Assembly: GCF_000485595.1 (NCBI RefSeq)
Contig: NW_014577737.1
Location: 84,817-148,816 of the forward strand
DNA from: Priapulus caudatus
Lineage: Eukaryota > Priapulida > Priapulimorpha > Priapulimorphida > Priapulidae
Length of the DNA: 64,000 bases
Reading direction: 5' to 3'
Under the pieces are notes generated by a model. The model searched no databases. It saw nothing but the letters and a program-made list of their open reading frames with translations, and was not told where the DNA came from. Positions 14,936-28,454 of this stretch are shown piece after piece. The position numbers and the translations under genes were made by a program. How positions within the stretch are numbered: the first letter of the stretch is position 1; every line of letters begins with the position of its first letter.

Positions 14936-16835
14936 CCCATATTGGACAGACTGGCTGATGGGCAAATGCTCATGCCATTCTACAAGCTGTACCTGACTGT
15001 GTCAGATAAGCTAAAATGCTGTATATGTTAGTTGCTTTGTGAGAATTTTGCATAATATTTTTCTTACACAATACAAAGTGATGGAGCATATTCAAATATC
15101 ATTACCGTCTTCTAAACATGGGCATAATTTAATCAGCATGCATTGCAGAACTTTTCACATGATGCCATTAGATCACTAACAGAATAGTCCACATGAAATT
15201 TTAGAAGCTGTGTTATGTTTGTTTGTGAAATTTACAAGCCTACAGGCAATCACAAGAATTTCTTATATTACAAGTAGAAGAGTACACATTACTATGCAAT
15301 GATACCTGTAACATACACCTGGAAACTGGTTCTAAAGTTTGTTGCATAACAACAGTCAATGTAAAATAGCAGAACAACTAACCATGACAACAGCGTGTGC
15401 CAAACCTGATTTAACTCTAGTCACATACATGAAAACGGTCACCTAATCAATAAAATACCTCCTACATTTATTCTTGAATTCACACACTGAAACAACAAAA
15501 TGCCTGAGAATTTAATATGTAGGATACAAACATGACTTCATTCATTCAACCAGGCATGCAAATGACAGTTTATCTCTGAACTTCATGTCAAACCTGATTT
15601 TTTTACATTGCCCACAAGAAAATAATGACCATTTATGGCTCCAAAGCATTATCCTTCGCCAAGTAAAATCGTTTTTACTATAGGAAGTGACGTCATCTTA
15701 TATTAGTATGATCACATACTGCAATATATAAAATATCTACTTGTCATTTAGCCTGTATATTACACTGTCTCTTGTCAATAATTATATGATATATAAATGA
15801 AGCACTTACTGACTGCAGCCACACAAATAGTTATTCCAAATGCTATAACCCATAATATATAATTTCAAGAGCCACTAGGCCAATGGATGATAACAGGTTT
15901 AATTACTTCACATGAACTCTTACTACTGCTGTGGGGGCATTGTGTCTGCTTTTGGTCTGATTACAGGGGCAAATAGCTGTCAGTGTATATCCACTATTAA
16001 TGAAAATATTTATAACACATACAAAATATCTGATTAAAACAGGTATGTATAACTGCTCTGAAATTCCAATTAAAATTCCAATTAATTCCCTGCATCATTA
16101 TTATTTTACCAACTCTTGATTTCTGTGTTGTGTTATCATACAAAGCAATGATCACAAACTCCTGTTGCTGCCAGATCAATTATTTAAAGCATTCTCAGAT
16201 GATGGACTTTTTTTAGACAGTGCATGTGTGTTTTCTGTGTTGTCTATGGCCATTAAGGAACTAATTGGAATACATGAAAGCAACAGCAAACTCCTTGGTG
16301 ACTGATAGTAATGTGCAGATGATGGTGTGATGAATGGAGTAGGCCAATCATACCTGACCAGTCCAAAGAGTGACAGTTGATGTCACTGGCGATGGTTTTG
16401 ACCTGTCAAGAAGAAAGGGATAGCATCAGTGACAGGAAAACATACTTTTGAACTTGGTGGGGAGGCTTTTGATACAGCCCAAGTCTGGATGACATAATCT
16501 TGATTAAAAAGATGGATATCTCCAACACTTTATTGCCCACTAATGCACTGCCACAAAAGCACGTTTTTTATAAAAAAACTAAAACATTTTGAACTATCCC
16601 AGATTAATACACACAGATGCATGGCTATCGGGCAACTACAGGTAATTCAGAAAAATTACAATATAGAAACTTGGCTGATGCGGAAATACCCAACCTGTTG
16701 TTATATATCTCGTGTTCTTGAGGCATTAGAATAAAGATTCCAACGACTGTCTTACTTGTTACATAACATATTGTTGATATAAACTTGATTAACACAGATG
16801 CAGTTACAACAGCGTGTATAGTCTAGTAGTGCTGA

Positions 16836-17031
16836 GATGGTCTATGTCCCCCAGGGTACTGCCGGAACGTACCCTGGGTACGGTCCGGTATACCGGAACG
16901 TACCCTGGTACTATCTAATATGCCGGACCGTACCTCGCCTACTCCAGTAACGAGTCTAGGGAGTCACCTACGCCTACTCCCTAACCCTTTAACCATATCA
17001 GATAGTTACCAGGGTACATTCCGGTATACCA
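16836..17031. mobile_element. TTAGGG-family MITE, truncated at gap
   Basis: It starts TGGTCTATGTCCCCCAGG and includes the inverted CCGGTATACC/CCGGAACGTACCCTGG repeats, then GCCTACTCCCTAACCC. It is cut by the N gap at 17032. It corresponds to the full copy at 20622-20834. Confidence 0.8.
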
Positions 17032-17041
17032 NNNNNNNNNN
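17032..17041. other. Assembly gap, 10 N
   Basis: A run of ten N separates the two copies of duplicated block I. Confidence 1.
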
Positions 17042-20000
17042 TTGACATCTAAAAGCATATGACATAATAATAATAATAATCTAATTATCATTTTACTTTA
17101 GAACAGAAGCTGTACAGACTTCGCAAGGAAAACCGAAGTTCGATGCTGGTGTCTGTCATGCTCTTCTTCATCATATGTGTCACCTATTATGCCATTTGGG
17201 GACTTCCTAATCTCGACTGGTCCCAGTATTGGAGTGTACAGAAACCCAGCACAATGGAAGTGAGAGAATAGTGAACTGTAAATAGATATGACATGGACAT
17301 GCATCATAGGAACTAGTGGCTGAGGAGCGAATTAGCTTCGGACACACTGCAGAGAAGGCATGGTGGTGATGCCGTTGTTAGTAGTGGGATGAATGCTGTG
17401 GCTACTATTAGACCACTTCTTGTACATTCCAGTTTAAAATGTTATGTAGGAACTGCTGAGTGTGGGGTGAGCAACCAGTGATTTGATGTTATTTTATTAG
17501 TCGGTAAGGACAGAAATATCATGTGGAAAATGTGCTTCTGCTCTGGCAGGCTTTTTAATTAGAGCAGTACCCAAGTACATATTTATGGTTTTGGTATAAA
17601 AAGCATTATATATAGTATATTTGTCTTTCAATATGTTATGGCTCATTGTATGATATATTCATAACAAGTGCCACAGAGTGACACTGCTTACCCGACCTGT
17701 GCCAATGGGGGAGCAAAGTGGGGAGTTGGAAAGTCAATTGGAATCAAGCACAAATAAAGCAATAGAAATGCCTTTCCGGAAACTCATGTGGCAACTATAG
17801 TAGTGCTGGAAAGCACCAGGGGCGTAGACTGATAGTGAGACAGAGAGGAAGGGGGCGACAGAGAGACGAGTGTGGGGATAGGGGTTATCGGGAGTACTCC
17901 TATAGATATCCTATATACTTATGCTGTTGCCAATCAGTGATAGTCCTGCCTTATTGTATTCAGTCTTTGATTGGACATACCCTTAACTCCTACCTGCCAA
18001 TTAGCAAGTGAGTAACACAACATACTTGTTCACGTACTTTGCTATGCATTAGTGGGCGGTATAGTGACGTACTATGAAATGTTATTATGTATAATGTGTT
18101 GTATATATCAACCGCTACGCAAATGCAGCTGGTAGAAATTCGTGCATGTTGATGACTGTAAAGGAGGACATGTCGTGGTTGTTATCTAGGTGCTATTTGA
18201 TGTATGGGACTACAGTACAGCCTCGGAGGTAGGGAACGGATCTCATATGAATTAATAAACTTTAGCTTAATCCTTCTCCAACTGAAAAATTTAACTCTGA
18301 AATTATATAGGCTCCACTAGCAAAATGATTTCAGGCCTTTGCTAACAGTAAACAAATCTGTGTTCAACCCTCCACTTGAGGGACAATACGTCATGACAGA
18401 TAAAATGGAAAGAACATTTCAGTCCATTTAACAAAGTCATGAAAGTGGTAAGTCGCCATTAAAACAACAGCTTTCCACTCGGTGTGTCAGATCATGTCTT
18501 TTAAAAATGTCGGAAATCTGTCCTTTGCCCAACTTCCCACTGACCTCAAATTTTGCCAGAATGATGATTGACTCTCTCACCCTGACTCCATACCAAATAT
18601 TAAAAGTGCCAATAGGACAATATGTCATTGGCAATGTCCTATATCTTAAATTAATTTAACGGGAGAATATTCCCCCTTCATTCACACCATGTGACTTGTC
18701 ACCCGTAACCCTCAGATTTGACCTCCCAGTGTCGTTTCAGATTGCCCCTCTCCTTGCTCATGCCATTCTACAAGATGTACCTGACTGTGTCAGATAAGCT
18801 AAAATTCTGTATATGTTAGTTGCTTTGTGAGAATTTTGCATAATATTTTTCTTACACAATACAAAGTGATGGAGCATATTCAAATATCATTACCGTCTTC
18901 TAAACATGGGCATAATTTAATCAGCATGCATTGCAGAACTTTTCACATGATGCCATTAGATCACTAACAGAATAGTCCACATGAAATTTTAGAAGCTGTG
19001 TTATGTTTGTTTGTGAAATTTACAAGCCTACAGGCAATCACAAGAATTTCTTATATTACAAGTAGAAGAGTACACATTACTATGCAATGATACCTGTAAC
19101 ATACACCTGGAAACTGGTTCTAAAGTTTGTTGCATAACAACAGTCAATGTAAAATAGCAGAACAACTAACCATGACAACAGCGTGTGCCAAACCTGATTT
19201 AACTCTAGTCACATACATGAAAACGGTCACCTAATCAATAAAATACCTCCTACATTTATTCTTGAATTCACACACTGAAACAACAAAATGCCTGAGAATT
19301 TAATATGTAGGATACAAACATGACTTCATTCATTCAACCAGGCATGCAAATGACAGTTTATCTCTGAACTTCATGTCAAACCTGATTTTTTTACATTGTT
19401 CACGTGAAAATAATGACCATTTATGGCTCCAAAGCATTATCCTTCGCCAAGTAAAATCGTTTTTACTATAGGAAGTGACGTCATCTTATATTAGTATGAT
19501 CACATACTGCATTATATATAAAATATCTACTTGTCATTTAGCCTGTATATTACACTGTCTCTTGTCAATAATTATATGATATATAAATGAAGCACTTACT
19601 GACTGCAGCCACACAAATAGTTATTCCAAATTCTATAACCCATAATATATAATTAATATATAAGAGCCACTAGGCCAATGGATGATAACAGGTTTAATTA
19701 CTTCACATGAACTCTTACTACTGCTGTGGGGGCATTGTGTCTGCTTTTGGTCTGATTACAGGGGCAAATAGCTGTCAGTGTATATCCACTATTAATGAAA
19801 ATATTTATAACACATACAAAATATCTGATTAAAACAGGTATGTATAACTGCTCTGAAATTCCAATTAATTCCCTGCATCATTATTATTTTACCAACTCTT
19901 GATTTCTGTGTTGTGTTATCATACAAAGCAATGATCACAAACTCCTGTTGCTGCCAGATCAATTATTTAAAGCATTCTCAGATGATGGACTTTTTTTTAG

Positions 20001-20784
20001 ACAGTGCATGTGTGTTTTCTGTGTTGTCTATGGCCATTAAGGAACTAATTGGAATACATGAAAGCAACAGCAAACTCCTTGGTGACTGATAGTAATGTGC
20101 AGATGATGGTGTGATGAATGGAGTAGGCCAATCATACCTGACCAGTCCAAAGAGTGACAGTTGATGTCACTGGCGATGGTTTTGACCTGTCAAGAAGAAA
20201 GGGATAGCATCAGTGACAGGAAAACATACTTTTGAACTTGGTGGGGAGGCTTTTGATACAGCCCAAGTCTGGATGACATAATCTTGATTAAAAAGATGGA
20301 TATCTCCAACACTTTATTGCCCACTAATGCACTGCCACAAAAGCACGTTTTTTATAAAAAAACAAAAACATTTTGAACTATCCCAGATTAATACACACAG
20401 ATGCATGGCTATCGGGCAACTACAGGTAATTCAGGAAAATTACAATATAGAAACTTGTCTAATGCGGAAATACCAAACCTGTTGTTATATATCTCGTGTT
20501 CTTGAGGCATTAGAATAAAGATTCCAACGACTGTCTTACTTGTTACATAACATATTGTTGATATAAACTTGATTAACACAGATGCAGTTACAACAGCGTG
20601 TATAGTCTAGTAGTGCTGAGATGGTCTATGTCCCCCAGGGTACTGCCGGAACGTACCCTGGTACTATCTAATATGCCGGACCGTACCTCGCCTACTCCAG
20701 TAACGAGTCTAGGGAGTCACCTACGCCTACTCCCTAACCCTTTAACCATATCAGATAGTTACCAGGGTACATTCCGGTATACCA
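17042..20784. repeat. Duplicated block I, right copy
   Basis: This is the near-identical partner of 13113-17031, starting just after the gap inside the last CCDC167 intron and running through the TTAGGG MITE. Sequence beyond about 20785 is single-copy. Only the right copy continues into the YY1 side of the window, so it is the copy that is physically linked onward. Confidence 0.9.
17102..17271 (+). pseudogene. Second copy of the last CCDC167 exon
   Basis: The 170-bp exon is repeated with acceptor AG at 17100-17101 and stop TAG at 17269-17271. The encoded residues are the same as the first copy (one silent change visible, CCT to CCC). Without upstream exons on this side of the gap it is a fragment. 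It is probably the allelic version of 13170-13339, not a separate gene. Confidence 0.85.
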
Positions 20785-20834
20785 GACCGTACCCAGGGTA
20801 CGTTCCGGCAGTACCCTGGGGGACATAGACCCTA
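20622..20834. mobile_element. TTAGGG-family palindromic MITE
   Basis: It has both ends: GGTCTATGTCCCCCAGGG at the left and CCCTGGGGGACATAGACCCT at the right, with CTCCCTAACCC in the middle. This member has little telomere-like sequence left. Confidence 0.85.
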
Positions 20835-21078
20835 TGAGCTCTAGTAGTAGGTCTCAGGGGAGAGATAGTGAATATAGAAATAAGTTGTGGATATAGAAAT
20901 CAGTTAACCCTAACCCCATCCCTAATTCTAAAATAAAACAAAATTAGCCAAAAATAATAAAAAATAAAATAAATAAGAGACAAAATTAGCCAATCAGAGC
21001 CGTCCCCTAGCAGATCACTGTCTCTCCCCTGTGCAAAATTCATAGTTTAGAGCAAAGATCCTATAGCGCCTCCGGCAC
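20835..21078. other. Unannotated AT-rich spacer
   Basis: Contains AAAATAAAATAA-rich sequence; no feature was recognised. Confidence 0.5.
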
Positions 21079-21631
21079 TATAGTCGCGTTCACACGGTCA
21101 TGGTTTGGCTCGAGCCAAATGGGCTAGATTTGGCTCGGGCCAAATTTGGCTCGGGCCGGTTTGAGTCGGAGCGTTCACACGTACGCAAGTGAATACTGTC
21201 TGTCAAATTCAAATTCAAATAAATTTTATTGCACAAATATCTCACAGATACTTTGCCATATGTCGCGAGATGGCGTTGTGTACGATTCAGAGTATTTACT
21301 TACGTTCCGAGTTTAATTATCAATCTAGAAAACGTGCATCCTGATCAAATTTTTCGAATTTTTATACTGTTTTGGACTTTATTTCGTCGAAGTACACGTT
21401 CGACACTCGCGGCATCTACCACTCAACCGATTCTACCGCTCTACCGCTCGCCGAAAGCTGGTGCTAAAATTTGGCTCGGGCCTGGTCCGACGTTTTCGAT
21501 GGGACCAAATCTGGCACGGGCCTAATTAGGCTCGGGCCAAAAACGTCCGTGTGAACGCTCGGCTCGAGCCAAATCTGGCGCGGGCCTAATTAGGCTCGGG
21601 CCAAAAACGTTCGTGTGAACGCGCCTTATAC
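21079..21631. mobile_element. MITE with CGCGTTCACACG ends and repeated GGCTCGGGCC
   Basis: The left end has CGCGTTCACACGGTCATGG; the right end has its counterpart GTTCGTGTGAACGCG. Near both ends sit several copies of GGCTCGAGCCAAAT and GGCTCGGGCCAAA in opposite orientations. A subset of this end is duplicated at the right (GTCCGTGTGAACGC and GTTCGTGTGAACGC about 65 bp apart). There is no transposase ORF. Confidence 0.75.
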
Positions 21632-21744
21632 GATCTTTGGCTAGTTCCGCAATAAGTCTCTATCTTCAACTAGTGGCGCCACCTCTTGGGCGTACAAAGA
21701 ATAAACATTACTTTTACGTTTTGCAATTATCTTACACCTGTAAG

Positions 21745-22416
21745 GTATCAAGAGCTAATAATACCTAAAGTGTACAACGGAAAATCGGGAAAATAGTGCT
21801 ATTTCACAGCAATATTATTTCTACTTTACCACAATATTCACTATCCTTCTCGCCTTTTGCGGGTCTGGCTATCGTTTTCCATCGCCGCTTGGAGCGCTGA
21901 TAATTTATGTCACATGCCCAAATTTGGTACTCTTACTACACCATGCATATAGTAACTGAGCTGCGTTGTAGACTTAATTTAGAAAACATTGTTGGCTCCA
22001 TCATGAAGGGCATTAGCCGTGCTAGGAAAGATAATGGGAGATAAGGGCATAGGCAATGCCCCAGAAAGTCACCGATTATAAGAGAAATGCTGTTCATTCA
22101 TAAAGTTATCGCGGAAATAACCGAACTCTCACGAAGCGACTTTCCTAACCCGCAAAAGGCGAGAAGGATAGTGAATATTGTGGATGCGAGGTGCCGTGAG
22201 GCCTGTGGGAGGGGAAGTTTACGAGCCAATATTTCAGCCTCGGAGTATCGTATTGACAAGCGGTTGGTCTTGTTTTACAGAGCAAAGAATTCTGCTTAAT
22301 GCAATACCATAACATTATTCTAGACTCGCAGGCAAAGTAGAATAATATTGCCGTGAAATAGCACTATTTTCCCGTTTTTCCGTTGTACTCTAGGTATTAA
22401 TATCTCTTGAAGGTAT
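21745..22416. mobile_element. Palindromic MITE with GGTATCAAGAG ends
   Basis: The left arm (ATCAAGAGCTAATAATACC, then GTACAACGG, AATAGTGCTATTTCAC and CACAATATTCACTATCC) is mirrored in order by the right arm (GGATAGTGAATATTGTG, GTGAAATAGCACTATTTTCC, CCGTTGTAC, GGTATTAATATCTCTTGA). A 70-codon frame at 22087-22299 lies inside the element and resembles nothing I know. Confidence 0.75.
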
Positions 22417-22561
22417 GAATATCAGTTTTTCCAAGTCAGCTGTGAGTAGTCAGCTAAATGAACAAAAACCTCACTGATACTCAGTAGATGAATTGCCCTG
22501 AAATTCCGAATTTTCATGGAAATATGGGGTAATACTGTAAAATACTACATCATCTGCATAC

Positions 22562-26051
<3,490 letters not shown>

Positions 26052-26140
26052 CTAGTTGTGTGGTTCGCATTTCAGATCACGTGACCTGATTAGCATAAAT
26101 GTGCAGTCAAATGGGAGGGCGGGAGTTCCAAACCGGCGAA

Positions 26141-26547
26141 CCCACAGGCACAGATACTTGGAACGTCTCAATAAAAAAAATAATGGTAAATAAATTCGAA
26201 ATGTATTTACTACCAAAGTCTTAATGTTTCTCTACTCTATTTCGCTTATAATCACCTGTAAATGCCGGTCAAATGCTCATCTGCAACACACAAGTACACC
26301 GCACGCTAGCTGTTGCACACTGACACATAAATATATAGTTTTACTATAATTATATTTATGTGTCAGTGTGTAGCAGCTAGCGTGCGGTGTACTTGTGTGT
26401 TGCAGATGAGCATTTGGACTGCATTTACAGGAAATTGTCGGCAATAATAGGTGAAAGAGAGTAGAGAAACATTAAGACTTTGGTAGTAAATAGATTTCGT
26501 ATTTATTTAGCATTATATTTTATTGAAACGCTCCAAGCGCCTGTGGG
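26141..26547. mobile_element. Long palindromic MITE, copy 2
   Basis: The 407-bp element is close to a full palindrome: CCCACAGGC at 26141 mirrors GCCTGTGGG ending at 26547, and the two arms stay complementary down to a TA-rich centre near 26335. The outer flanks are CGAA on both sides (26137-26140, 26548-26551). It shares arm sequence (CTTGGAACGTCTCAATA, AATGTTTCTCTACTC) with the element at 7788-8208. It lies in the space between the YY1 and DEGS promoters. Confidence 0.85.
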
Positions 26548-26763
26548 CGAACCTGAACTCATGCGTGCATTCAAAAATAAATCACAATGCGATAATGGCA
26601 AAATTCCGATATGTACTAGAGATCTACACTAGAGATACTAGAGATCGGCACATATATTGTGCGTATGTAGTATAGGAATTTAATGTCTATGCTATAATAT
26701 AAATGTAATGCATGCATGCAATACAGAGAACCAATAATTTACTCAGTAGCTAGCATAGATGGT

Positions 26764-26807
26764 ATCAAGAGCGTATAAAGAAGGTACCATCTTTATACGC
26801 TCTTGAT
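26764..26807. mobile_element. 44-bp hairpin
   Basis: ATCAAGAGCGTATAAAGA is mirrored exactly by TCTTTATACGCTCTTGAT with an 8-bp centre (AGGTACCA). GGT-rich flanks extend the symmetry. It shares ends with the ATCARGAG family. A TA microsatellite follows at about 26846-26882. Confidence 0.75.
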
Positions 26808-26841
26808 GGTATATATATACATACAGCTATAATTACTACAT

Positions 26842-26883
<42 letters not shown>

Positions 26884-27107
26884 CGACTAGTTCGATAATA
26901 ACTATACCGCTAGCAGCTATTCCTAGCTGTAATATTCATAAAGTAAATGCATGGTGTCATTCTCATGCTTGTTCAAATTAGCTATGATATAGCTAGATAA
27001 CTATACTTACGTAAACATTTCTATAGACGTGTATATTTGTAATGTTTAGGTGAACTTGGCACGCAATTTTGTTAGTATATTTTACTTGGCTATATATATA
27101 TATATAC

Positions 27108-27184
27108 ATCAGGAGTAGATAATAGCTAGGGAATTTAGATAATTTCCTAATCCCCTAGATTATTCCCTATCATCTACTCCTGAT
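27108..27184. mobile_element. 77-bp ATCAGGAG hairpin
   Basis: ATCAGGAGTAGATAATAG at the left and its near-complement ending CTACTCCTGAT at the right enclose an internal AGGGAAT...ATTCCCT inverted repeat. The ends are the same as the large element at 32899-33465. Confidence 0.8.
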
Positions 27185-27189
27185 ATACA

Positions 27190-27640
27190 TACACGTACGC
27201 CTGTACGCACATATACACACGCGCGCGCGCACAACACAACACAGTCACACAACACACAGCACACACACACACACAACACACACCACACCACACATCACAC
27301 ACACACACAACAACAGGAGCACACACACACACACACAGGGGACACACACACGCACGCACACACACACGTAACCACACACACAAACACATCAAACACACCA
27401 CACACGCACGGCACGACCGCGCACCGCACGCAGCGGCCCGCACGCACGCACGCTACTGCACGCGACGCACACACGGTGTGAGTTGTCGTGAGGGTCACAC
27501 CACACGCGCAATGGGCCTGGCACGCACGCATGCACGCACTCACACACACGGACGCACACACGCGCGCACGCACGCATGCACGCACTCACACACACGGACG
27601 CACGCACACATAGTCACACATACACACGCGCGTGCACGAT
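27190..27640. repeat. CA/CACG low-complexity tract
   Basis: About 450 bp of CACA, CACG and GCAC units. Three overlapping minus-strand frames rich in Cys, Val and Arg are by-products of this composition. Confidence 0.9.
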
Positions 27641-28321
27641 ATATGTGAGTGTAATAACGTGACATATAGATCAATGAGTTTCATTGTCATAACATTCGTT
27701 ATAAGAGGCAATGATCATGACTTCTTCGAAGGATCCGTTTAAGGTTATATAGCTTCTTTGTCTCTGTCTTTCCCTATTGGCCATGGAATGCTTTCCTTTA
27801 ATTCCTCTATAGTTAGTTAATTGCCAACTCGAGGCTATTTCGACTGCGATCCGCACTATTGATCTGTCTATGTGATCAACTTTGTCTCTCCGTCTTCGCT
27901 GTAGTTCCTTGGACTTTGACGACTAATATTTACGAGGTTACGAGGACTATATATAGTGCTCAGGAGTAATAATGTAATAATTATGTAAGTTTATAGTTGC
28001 GGCGCCGTGATTTTTTTGTTGATAATTAAAGCAAAATGTTAATGCACTGCATCATATGTGTTTCCTTGTTGTGTACGTGGTTTAAAACTGGGGGAGTTTT
28101 TCGGCATATATATGAAGCCTATTTTATCACATATATTATATATATACTTAATTTATTTTAGATTAAACATCGCGGTGAAATTAAGTACATCGATGATCGA
28201 TCACGCCTAGGCGCAACGGTAAATCCCCTCATGAATATCAGAGACGTCCTTCTCCGAGCTTGTGGCATTGGCATTGGACGGTGGCGACGCTTGTTGAAGT
28301 GAGTAGGCGTGACTTACTCAA
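27641..28321. other. Intergenic sequence upstream of DEGS
   Basis: No exon was recognised. It includes CATTGGCATTGG repeats near 28265 and leads into the putative DEGS promoter. Confidence 0.4.
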
Positions 28322-28414
28322 TGACGTCATCTTCTGCATTCGGCACTTTCGTTCTGCCGGTGGCGATCGAGTGTTCTTTGACTTGGGCGTTTCTTCTCAA
28401 ACGTCGCTATAAAA
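28322..28414 (+). promoter_or_regulatory. Putative DEGS core promoter: CRE and TATA-like motif
   Basis: A perfect palindromic cAMP-response/ATF site TGACGTCA lies at 28322-28329 and a TATAAAA at 28408-28414, 126-133 and 41-47 bp before the start codon. The spacing would imply a very short 5' leader. A pyrimidine tract ending TTTTTTTAATAG just before the ATG could alternatively be a 3' splice site of a leader intron. Confidence 0.35.
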
Positions 28415-28454
28415 TAACATTTTGTGGTCGATTTTTTTAATAGGTTATAGAACA

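Larger units (their letters stand above)
13113..17031. repeat. Duplicated block I, left copy
   Basis: From TTGACATATAAAAGCATATG near 13113 to the sequence break at 17031 the block matches 17042-20784 almost base for base, with scattered substitutions and small indels and one larger difference: about 100 bp around 14740-14930 reduced or altered at 18640-18760. It contains the last CCDC167 exon, its 3' flank and a TTAGGG MITE at its right end. It stops at a 10-N gap. This is best explained as two alleles placed in tandem by the assembler. Confidence 0.9.

Noticed and set aside
27174-27607. Cys/Val/Arg-rich minus-strand ORFs resembling secreted Cys-rich peptides
   Set aside because: They are a by-product of CA/CACG low-complexity sequence; three frames are open at once.
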